Below are positions 11,801-23,800 of a stretch of 64,000 nucleotides of DNA, one piece after another. Numbering within the stretch: position 1 is the first letter of the stretch; each line of letters opens with the position of its first letter. Origin of the DNA: Mercenaria mercenaria. Its lineage: Eukaryota; Mollusca; Bivalvia; Venerida; Veneridae. The position numbers and the translations under genes were made by a program. Location: assembly GCF_021730395.1 (NCBI RefSeq), contig NC_069361.1:76145001-76209000 (forward strand), given 5' to 3'. Under the pieces are notes generated by a model. The model was not told the origin of the DNA and did not search any database. It saw nothing but the letters and a program-made list of their open reading frames with translations.

Positions 11801-14800
11801 AACACTGTGGAGGACATTTTCAATTCCATCTTTATGTAACTTTGTCAGAATGTTTTTCTCTATGAAATGTTGGTCGAGTTCAACACTGGTTAACCAGAGG
11901 TCAAAAACTAGGTCATTAGCTTAAATCATAGAAAAGCCTTGTTAACTCTTTTGAGGCCACACTTAGAACTTTCTCACACTGAATGATAGTCTCAGTGAAA
12001 TCTAGATCAAGATCAAAATTGGGTTACATGAGGTCAAAAACTAGGTCACTAGGTCAAATCATGGAAAGACCTTGTTAATCAACTGTCTTTATGAAATCTA
12101 GGTCAAGGTCAAAATTGGGTTACTTAGTCAAAAACTAGGACACTAGGTCAAACCATAAAAAACCTTGCTAATATTCAGAGGCCACATTCTCTTTTTGGTC
12201 TTCTTAAAACTTTGTCAGAATGCTTATTATAATGAAATTTAGGTGAAGTTTGAAACTGGATTATTTAGGTCAAAAATTAGTTCACAAGGTCAAATCATTG
12301 AAAGACATTGTTAACACTCAAAAAGGATAAATTTGTAACCGGGTCATTTAAGGGAGAAAGCCAGGGCATTAGGTCAGATCATAGAAAAGCTTGGTTAACA
12401 CTGTAGAAGCCAATTTTTCAACTTGATCTGAAAAAATGTTTATCTGTACTGAATCTAGGTCAAGTTTAAAAGAAGGGTACCTGAGGTCAAATACTGTCAT
12501 TTGGTCAAATCATTGAAAAACTGATCTATCTGAATTACATAAAACAGGGTAAGAATGTTTGTCTCTATCTAGACTAAATTAGATGGTAAGAACTAGGTCA
12601 GGTGAGTGATACAGGATCTTTAGGACCCTAATGTAAAGACTGGTGGGCTGTAATATCTCCTTCTTTCAGCTAATATTTTTAAAGAAAAGATTATTCCAAG
12701 ATTGAAAGAAGTTTGTAACTCTAAAGGCCATCTGATGAAACAGGCAAGCTTTATACAAATGCTGTTCTTGCAAAGGGTTTAAGACAAAGTTTAGGTCACC
12801 ATGGCATAATCAGAAAAAAAAATTGTTTCTTCAGTGTTTCTGTTTTCAAAACTTCTCTTTTTTAACTTCATATAAAGCAAGGGCTTGCATTTTAGTTTAA
12901 GCTTAAATTATTTCATAGGTGAGGGGCTATGTCTAGAAGTAAGTTCATGTGTTTAGCCTACATAAATATTAATAGGGAATACACATTGCCATGGTTTCGA
13001 ACTCTGGGTCAACCCCTTTGTCTAATATATGTACAACTGATTTACCTTACTTGTGCATGGTGAATGTTACTTTCTTTTAGGTAAATATTCCGCAGAGTTA
13101 TGGGATTTTGTTATGTGTTACAATGCTATATACATAGAGTTTGCATATGCAATCTTGTGAACCCCTAATATCCCGAACCATTGCACACAATTTAATGAAA
13201 CTTCACACAAGTGATCAGTACCAGTGTTACTTGTACATGGTGCATGTTAGGTTCTTTCAGAAAAATATTCCGCAGAGTTATGGGATTTTGTTTTTTGTTA
13301 CTATAGTATACTATATAACAGAGTCTGTATACATACAGTCCATATAATTATGCAATATTGTGTGTGTCAAATTGCAATGTATAGAGATAGTACCTAAGTT
13401 TTTCAAATCATAGGTTTGAAGTTAAAAAGCTTTGAAATGAAGAGAAATGTCCATATATTTCTCAAAAACAGAAATATAGACAATATTTTAACCAGAAGTG
13501 CGGAGTTATGAGCATTTAATATTTTCATGATAACGAAAATTGTGTGATCAAGGAAATGTAACTCTTCTTGAACATGGAGAGCATAAACATCAAAGGGACA
13601 TAATATAGTCAATATTTTCTAATTGGGTGCATTTGATTTAACATTCAACTTTGATCTGGATTGCTAAATACTGATCCATGATACTGTGTGCTAAAAATTT
13701 AGAACATCTGGAACAGTCTATTAACAGCAAAACTATGTTTTAGCAGAATCTAAATAGTTAAGCTCTAACTGGGACTCGAACCCAGGACCTCTCACCCCTA
13801 AGGCAGACACTCTACCACTTCCCTATAACAGCAGTAGCTAATAGCTATGCAGTTTAATTGCTGGATTACATTGCGTGAACTGGAACAATAATCGGTGAAC
13901 TCCGGATTATCGGCGTATTCGCTTTGTTACCTAACGGCAATTTTTGTGTAAAGAAAAAATATAATCTAATGCTGCCAACGTCATAATTGGTCAAATCTGC
14001 CCAAATTTCTCTGACGTGTTGTTCAGAGTATGAACTTACTAACTGGCAGTACCAGTGAAATATTACTTATACTGACTCTTTTATATTTGCCCTTTTTGCA
14101 GCTGCCGAACGGCAAAGACGATGAGATTTGTCCAAATATAAGTAATTATTTTACCAGTTTTGAGAGGATTTCAATTGATCGGAAATTACAGTTACAAACT
14201 AAATACCTTTCTGCAACACATGGAGTCATTAGCATTCACTGTCAATCAGTATCATGACTGAGATCGACTGTCATTCATTCATTTCAAAGTTTCATAGACA
14301 GAGTCCGTTGTTTACATTTTTATCGTAACCGGTGCACTTGTAAAAATCACTTTAGTTTGAAAAATCAAAGTATGCGAAGAGCTATGGTACGGTCTCTACA
14401 ATGTACTGTGTCAGGAGGGGTGGTGGGTTTTACATTCATCACCTTCAGTGATAGCTCTAGTTTAGATATGTTATATTAGGTATAAAATACAATGTTAAAA
14501 CAAGGCCCCATGTGGTTCTGGGACGATCTGTGTATGAAAAGAATTGGAACCACTGCCTTACCCTTGCATGATCATAAGAGGCGACTAATAGGGTCTTAAC
14601 ACTTGGTTTTGCTGTAACTCTGTGATTCCAGCAGGTATACAAATTTTGATTCCATTCCTCATTTTTTATTTCGATGTAAATGAGATGTGAAAGCAAAATT
14701 TGTAGTCCTGTTTGGCGCCATATAACCTATACTGTGTTGGTGCGCCGTAAAACCCAAATAAATAAATAAATAAACAATGTTAAAACAAAACTAAATATTA

Positions 14801-17800
14801 AAGTCTAATTCAGAGTTTGGTAAGTTAGTAGTCACATTGTTCAAGGTGATTGTGTGTCATCATCATAACTTGTCAACCGTTTTACTGTTTGAAACATTCT
14901 AGATTTTTTGCCCAGTCTAAATGGCACTTTAATAATCATAACATGTATTTATCTTGGTAAAATCTGAGACAAGTTCAAAACCAGATTGTCTGGGTTCAGA
15001 AAGTAGGTCCCTCGGTCAAATTATAGAAAAACTTTGTTAGGAGGCCACATTTTTTTCCTACTGGATCTTCAAAAAACTTTGTCAGAGTATTTGTCACTAT
15101 GAAATCTGTATCAGATTCAAAACTGGGCTACTTGAGGTCACTAGTCATATTTCAGATTGCCGGGATAATTTTCGTCTGTGAGACTCAGTTAAGAGATCTA
15201 GGGCTGTCATATGGCCCTCTTTTTATAACTAAGAAGGACTTACTTGTTACCTGTATATTTTAATGACAGTTGGCAATTTTTCTTTGCATATGTATTCTCT
15301 CTGTGCGATTTTGGCCTTCTTTTGCTGGTACAGATACCCTCAGATGAGCTACATTGCTGGCCAAAGAAAAAGAGAAGTACTGAAGTTCACAAAATTAATG
15401 GAAATTACTGGTCACTGCTTTCAATACAACCTAGTTACTAATTTTGATTTTATTTTCGTTTTTAATAGGTTCAGATTTTAATCTGTAAAGAGAGACCAGA
15501 TGATATAAAGACATCTTTGCAGACGGATGCGAAATTTGGAACAGACAGTACAACTAGTGTACCAGAGGAAAGCATTTTATCAAAGGTTGGTGTAGCAATA
15601 AGTTTAATAACCTTTTTACCATGTGTATGTTTTTGTCTTGGACTCAGAAATTAATTGAGTTTTTAACATTTTCCCTTTTAGCTGTCCTGCATCAGAGCCT
15701 TGTTGGTGAGTTATTGTGACTGTCCTGAGTCTAGTGTCACATTTATGTTGTCTACTTTTAAAAAGAGTTGATAACTGATTATTGATATTCACCAAACTTG
15801 GTCTGTAGCATCATTGCATGAAATGGAAAGTTTATCCAATGGTTGTATTTTGAATGAATTTATATGTAGGCCCGGCTACCAGAGCTTAAAACAAAACCTT
15901 TAAACAACATTTTTATGAAGCTCTTGTCGGATGTTCATCAAACTTGGTTAAAGCTATCTTGTTGTCTTAATTAACCCTTCTTAGAAGTTCACCAAACTTA
16001 GTCAGAACCAAGGTTAAAATGTCCTTTTAAAATGAGTGAATTTTAGTCTGTGGATTCAAATCCACATTTGAGCTGCACCGTGATATAACCAACATAATGC
16101 ATTTGCGACCAGCAGGATCAAGGGATCACAGCACATCCTGGCTTTGTACAGCTAGTCCATGATCATGCTTTGAAGCTAACAATTCCTCTAATTGCGTAGG
16201 CTTGAGCGGACCATGCTGGTCGCAAGCACACTGTTGGTTTTCTCATGGCGCGGCTCATTATTTCGAGTTGTTACAGTTAAGTAGTAGGACAGTATCTTAT
16301 TCATGACAGCTTAATTTGAAAGTAGTAGTAAAATGTAAAAGAAATTGAATGAAGTTCTTAAAACAAAGTTCTTAAGTGTTTGTTATTAAATGTGAAAATA
16401 AAGTTATGAGCTAAAAATTTTATTTATCTGCTGGTCGCAAATGCACTATGTTAGTTTTCTCATGGCGGGGCTCATTTGATTATTCTGAAAGTAATGTGCA
16501 TGGAATGTTTACACCAATTACTTTAAGTCAATTTAAAATACTGTGCATTACCGCAAGATACACCCACCTTATCTAAATTGGAAAAGGGTATTGTACACAG
16601 AGTATTTTTCAGACTTCCAAGTTTCATTGAGGTTACTTGATGAACACTAGAGTCAGGGTCTTTAGTACTTACGTAGGGTATTTTTGTGAGAGGTCCAGTT
16701 TTGCTGCTTAATAGCATCTGTTAAGTTAGCTCTAAACATTTGGCTCAACATTTTTTTCTACCATATAGAATTAGATTAAAATTTGATTTTTGAAAACTTC
16801 AGAGTTTGCTTAGAAAATTCTGTAAATAAAAAAGGTGGGGTCGTTTGCTAAATTTTTTGCTGAACTGATTTGAAAAAATATGACCTAGCACAAGTGTCCA
16901 TAACACAATGTAGGAGGCTAAGGGAAAATCACAAATTTGATAACATTTTCGAAAATAGAATTTTTTCTACACTGTAGATTTTAATGAAACTTTTCACAGT
17001 CGTAAATAAACATACAACCCAAAATATAGTGAAATATAAAGTATAGGTCCTTGCGCTTGTTTACAAGATATTTGCCTAGATATTTGCCCATGACTAAAGA
17101 GATTAACATATTTCGAGCTGATTTTAAGTCAATTTTTTGGAATCATGTCTGACAGATGTTTTAATACATGTATCATATTCTAAGTTTAGAAAGATTGTAA
17201 CGTTGCCGTTGTAATAAATTTACTCACCTGTTGCATTTAATTAATAAAATCATTTCTTTTGCCGTACGCTAAATCCAGGCAAGGTCATTTTTGCTAAATA
17301 TTGGAAAATGCTTTCGCTCATTAACTGAAAGTTAGGAATGAGGTTTAGAGACCAAACTTGGTATATAGGCAGCTGGCATGAACATCAAGGTTCAACAGAT
17401 GGGTCCAATGTTAGCACTGACTTCCGAATTATCAATATCAATAATGAATGAGACATTGGGACCAAACTGCCACCCATTTGGAAATGATAAGTTCTGTTCA
17501 CTGAATTTGTCTGTTTGTTATACTTTATTATAGATAAAAGATTTATTTTATCTTCAGACAACATCACCATTGAAAGAGAAGAAAAGCAGTGATGTAGGCA
17601 GAGTCAAACCATCCAGCACTTGCACTGTCACTTCAACATCTGACCAAGACGCTGGAAATCGTGAAGAAACTAATCCATGGCCATCAGCTGGCCAGTCCAA
17701 GGTTGAAGCCCCAGTTATTAAGCTCCCATTATACACTTTGAGCAATCTAAGCCCGCAGTCGCCAGTTGTTTCAAAGAGTACAAGTATTCACATGCCATTC

Positions 17801-20800
17801 ACTTCTATTCATAACCCGATGCAAGGAGGGTCTGTGACGGCGAATGCCGAAAAAAGTTCAAACTTGCCATGTCAAGCATTGAGGCACGAACTGAAACAGG
17901 CAATCTTACAGAGACGTATGATTCAAGGAAAAACGATGATTGACTTAATGAAGGAAGAAAATCAAAGGCAGGAAGCCGCACAGAATATGAAGGTCTGTAT
18001 AAGATGTTAGTAATGAGCAATCAGTAAAACCTACATGTGGACCTTCATTTGTTTGTAAATAAAAAAAAATTAAGATTGCATCTAAACAGACAGCCGTAAT
18101 AATAATAATATTGAAGTTATAAACATTTGAGCATGAAGGCATTGCTTAATTCCAGTACGACTAAAACATGTATTAGTATTGTGTAAATATTAGATGCTTC
18201 ATTGCCATATGTGTTATTATGTTTTCTAAAACATTTACTTTACCTTAAATTTTTTGTATGATTTTCTTTTAAATATCCATAGTGGCATACGTGTGAAGTT
18301 CATATTGGAATGTTTTTCTGATGTTTTAGATTTTGTTATATTGCAAATCGTAGCTTGAATATTGTATATTGCGTTGTTTGTATATCTGCACTTACTGATA
18401 GTGAATGAACTGCAAGTACCTTGAACTATTTCGACATCTGTGAGCACAGCATGACAAAGTCGTAATTAAAAAAACCAGAACAAGTTTCAAATGTTTGACA
18501 TTCTTAAATGAATATCTGCCACTTATACTTGCGACTTTACTTCATATTATCATTATTATGTCAGTTCATGAAGATTAATATCTGTAAAGGGTTTTTAACT
18601 TTACAGGGGTAATTTTTCTAAGAAGGAAGGGAATGTGCTTTTTTTTCAGGAAAGGGGGATAATCTCAGAATTTCTACAAAGGGGAATAAATAATGTTATG
18701 CAATTTTAAATCTGCATGATTTGAAAGAAATTTTCTGAGAGGCAACATTTACTAGCTCACTTACATGAAAGCTAGTAAAATATCTACTTTTTATCATTGA
18801 GGCAAAATCAGAAGTAGCTCATTTAGGGCAAACTAAGTCACTTTTTACAATCATGGGAAAACCTTACACTCTAGAGGTTACATTTTCTGTCTGATCTTTA
18901 TGAAATCTGGTTAAAATATTTTTCCTTATGGAGTATGTTTTCCTTTCCAAACTTAAAATCTGAAGTGAACAGTAAACAGAAGAAAAAAAGATCAGCCCTC
19001 TAGAAATCGCATTTTTACTGCATCTTCATGAAATATTTCTCATTCATCTAGAACTTTTTTTATGAATGAATGGATATTCAGATTACACAAACAGTCACCA
19101 AAACAAGACAAGTAGTTGACTGAGACCCATACATTGGTATAATAATATTATTCTTTGTTTTTAGATCAGTTATACCAGTAATATGTTTGGTGTGAAGTAT
19201 TAAAAACAAACTATGTCAAGTTAAACAAGTTAATCGGATGACTTTTTTTAACTGACATCACCTTGACTATGTTTTGTCTACTGGTACCTGATAATGGTCA
19301 TATTTGGTCTAATTCTATTATTGCATAAATTTTGCAATAAAGTCCCAGTGCTGAAATTTCAAGTAACTAGTTTTAACATATTTTCATCAATTGTTTGGTT
19401 TTTTTAGCTCACCTGTCACATAGTGACAAGGTGAGCTTTTGTGATCACCCTTCATCCGTCGTCTGTTGTCAGTCCGTGCGTCCGTGCTTGCGTCTGTCAA
19501 CAATTTCTTGTCTGCACGATAGTGGTTTCATTTATGATTTTATTTTAACCAAACTTGCACACAACTTGTATCACCATAAGATCTCAGTTCCTTTCTTGAA
19601 CTGGCCAGATCCCATTATGGGTTCCAGAGTTATGGCCCCTGAAAGGACCAGAATAAGCTATTTTGACCTTGTCTGCACAATAGCAGCTTTATTTATGATT
19701 TGATTTTTACCAAACTGGCACACAACTTGTATCACCATAAGATCTTGGTTCCTTTCTTGAACTGGCCAGATTCCAGCATGGGTTCCAGAGTTATTGCCCC
19801 TGAAAGGGCCAGAATTAGCTATTTTGACCTTGTCTGCACAATAGCAGCTTCATTTATGATTTGATTTTTACCAAACTGGCACACAACTTGTACACCATAA
19901 GATCTTGGTTCCTTTCTTGAACTGTACAGATTCCATTATGGGTTCCAGAGTTATTGCCCCTGAAAGGGCCAGAATTAGCTATTTTGACCTTGTCTGCACA
20001 ATAGCAGCTTCATTTATGATTTGATTTTAACCAAACTTGCATACAACTTGTATCACTATAAGGTCTTGGTTCCTGTCTTGAACTGGTGAGATTCCTTAAT
20101 GCGTTATAGAGTTATGGCCCCTGAAAGGGCCAGAATTAGCTATTTTGACCTTGTCTGCACAATAGCAGCTTCATTTATGATTTGAATATAATCAAACTTG
20201 CACAAAACTTGTGTCGCCATAAGATTTTTTGTTGAACCGGCCAGATTCCTTAATGGGTTCCAGAGTTATGGCCCCTGAAAGGGCCAAAATAAGCTATTTT
20301 GACCTTGTCTGCACAATAGCAGCTTCATTTATGATTTGATTTTAACCAAACTTGCACACAACTTGTATCACCACAAGATCTTGGTTCCTTTCTTCAACTG
20401 GCCAGATTCCATCATGGGTTCCAGAGTTATGGCACCTTAAAGGTCCAAAATTCGCTATTTTGGCTTTTGCAGCCATATAGAGACTTCATTTATGGTTTTA
20501 TTTGATACAAACTTCCAAAATATCTTCAATAACAATAAATCTTGGATTCCATGGCAAATCAGATCCAATCGTAGTTTCCAGAGTTATTTTATATCTGATT
20601 ACCTCCCCTGATTGTAATCAAAATGGATTTATATCAGTAAGTACTTATAGGACTTATTTGAAATTTCAATATTGTCATTAGTTGGACTGAGCCAATCAGG
20701 GTAGATAACTATGGACTGATTTTATATCAAATTACCTCCCTTTATTTCAAATTAAAATGGGTATATCTCCGTAACTAATGAAGATACTGATCTGAAATTT

Positions 20801-23800
20801 CATTTATGTCAACAGATTTATTTGGCAGATCCTTCTTTTGTTCACTTACAATAATTTTCTTTTTAATTACTTCCCTTTTACGTTACTATAAATAGCTTAT
20901 TTTTAGTAACTTTTTAGCCCACCATCATCAGATGGCTGGCAATTCAAATCACTCTGCGTCCATGGTCCGTCGTCCTTCCGTCCGTCCTTCCGTTAACAAT
21001 TTCTCGTTATCGCATCTCCTCAGAAACTACCAGGGGGATTTTGACCAAACTTTGTCAGAATGATGTATTGGTACCCTAGTTGTGTCCCCCTGAAAATCAG
21101 ACTGGTTCAACAGTTTTTGAATGAGTTATGGCCCTTTGTTTATTTCTATAATTTACTTAGATTTATATAGGGAAAAACTTTGAAAATCTTCTTGTCCAAA
21201 ACCACAGAGCCTAGGGCTTTGATATTTGGTATGAAGCATCATCTAGTGGTCCTCTACCAAGATGATTCAAATTGTTACCCTGGAATCTAATATGGCCCCG
21301 CACCTGGGGTCACATGGTTTATATAGAATTATATAGGGAAAAACTATGAAAAACCTCTTGTTCAAAACCACAGGGCCTAGGGCTTTGATATTTTGTATGT
21401 GACATCATCTAGTGGTCTTCTACTAAGATTGTTCAAATTATTCCCCTAGAGTCATATATGGCCCCGCCCCGGGGGTCACATGATTTACATAGACTTATAT
21501 AGGGAAAAACTTTGAAAATCTTCTGGTCCAAACCACAAAGCCTAGGGCTTTGGCATTTTTAATGTAGCATCATCTAGTGGTTCTCTACCAAGTTTGTTCA
21601 AATTATCCCCCTACGGTCAAATATGGCCCCGCCTTGGGGGTCATATGGTTCATATAGACTTGTATAGGAAAAAGCTTTTAAAATCTTGTCAATAACCTAC
21701 AACATTCAGATTTGGACCACGTGTATGGTTTTGAGTGGCAAGATGAACCTTGACATGGGTTGACCTTGATTTTGACCTAGTGACCTACTTTCACATTTCT
21801 GTAGCTACAACCTTCGATTTTGGACCACATGCATAGTTTTGTGCACTGAAAAAAACTTTGACCTTGACATTGACCTAGTGACCTACTTTTACATTTTTGA
21901 AGGTACAGGCTTCAAATTTGGACCACATGCATAGTTTCGTGTTCTGAAAGAAATTTGACCTTGATTTTGACCTAGTGACCTACTTTCACATTTCTCAAGC
22001 TACAGCCTTCAAATTTGGACCACATGCATAGTTTTGTGTACGGAAATGAACTTTGACCTTAAGATTGACCTAGTGACCTACTTTCACATTTTTGAAGGTA
22101 CATGCTTCAAATTTGGACCACATACATAGTTCTGTGTTCTGAAATAAAATTTGACCTTGATTTTGACCTAGTGACCTACTTTCACATTTCTCGAGCTACA
22201 GCCTTCAAATTTGGACCACTTGCATAGTTTTGTGTACCGAAATGAACTTTGACCTTAAGATTGACCTAGTGACCTACTTTCACATTTCTGTAGCTACAGG
22301 CTTCAGATTTAGACCACATGCATAGGATTGTGTACCGAAACAAACTTTGACCTTGACATTGACCTGGTGACCTACTTTCACATTTTTGAAGGTACAGGCT
22401 TTAAATTTGGACCACATGCATAGATTTGTGTTCTGAAGTGTAATTTGACCTTGATTTTGGCCTAGTGACCAACTTTCACATTTCTCAAGCTACAGCCTTC
22501 AAATTTGGACCACTTGCATAGTTTTGTGTACCGAAATAAACTTTGACCTTAAGATTGACCTAGTGACCTACTTTCAGATTTCTCAAGCTACAGCCTTCAA
22601 ACTTGATGCACATGCATATAGTTTTGTGTACAAAGAACTTTGTTTGTGAAATTGATCTAGTGACCTACCTTCACATTTCTCAAGCTACAGCTTTCGAATT
22701 TGGACCACATGCACAGTGTTGTGTACGGAAATGAAATTTAACCTTGAGCTAGCCATTAAGTCTTGAAATTCGGAACACTCAAAAATGGTACATTGGTGGG
22801 CGCCAAGATCACTCTGTGATCTCTTGTTTATTATTGGCTGTTGGGAAAATCCGAGGCCACTCTTCTGTGGTACAACATGGATGGTACCTCCAATTTTTAG
22901 GTGTATTTTGACATATCTGTACCTTGTAAGAATTTTTTTTTTATTTTTGGTTAAATTTCTTCCCTTTGTTCTTCCTTTCCATTGGACTTAGATATTGTTT
23001 CTGAGGACCTTCTTGTCCTCAAGTGCAATGATAACAGGTGAGCGATATAGGGCCATCATGGCCCTCTTGTATTGATTTGCAAATGGCATTCTTTTTTAAA
23101 GAGGGACAATTTAAGTGACCAAGTACAAAACATTCAGAGAGGCATTTTCACCCCAGTCTAATTAGTACATAGTTTTTCACATGGAAACAACAAACTATTC
23201 TTATAAGTTATAGTCAAGCAAATTTATGATTTTTAAGGTCAGTGGACTGGGAGAAGTGTTCACCATCTTAAAATAAATGTTGAAAAATATTGAAAGTTTT
23301 GGGCACATGGTATATCAGCAGTTCAGTGTATTTCTTGTCATTCTAAATACAAAAATCTGACCTACTTTTTGTCAGTCCCTTGTATGGTCTCTTCCTGTGG
23401 TATATTACAGATGTCAGTATTCCTAAGGCATGTTACAGATGTCAGTATTACCATGGTATATTATAGATGTCAGTGTTTCTAAGGCTTGTTACAAATGTCA
23501 GTATTACTATGGTATATTGAAGATGTCAGTAATCCTGTGGTGTATTACAGATGTCAGACCATTCAGAATTTCTACAGTGTATTACAGATGTCAGTATTCC
23601 TATGGTTTTTACAGATGTCAGTATTTTGTTGGTATATTTCAGATGTCAGCACTCCTGTTGTGTATTACAGGTGTCAATATTCCTTATGGTATATTTAAGA
23701 TGTCAGTATTCCTATGGTATATTTCAGATGTCAGTAATCCTATGGTATATTACAGATGTCAGCACTCCTGTTGTGTATTACAGATGTCAGTATTATTTTA

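Noticed and set aside
13757-13835. Functional tRNA gene
   Set aside because: The T-arm is good but the acceptor arms do not pair and there is no Pol III terminator.
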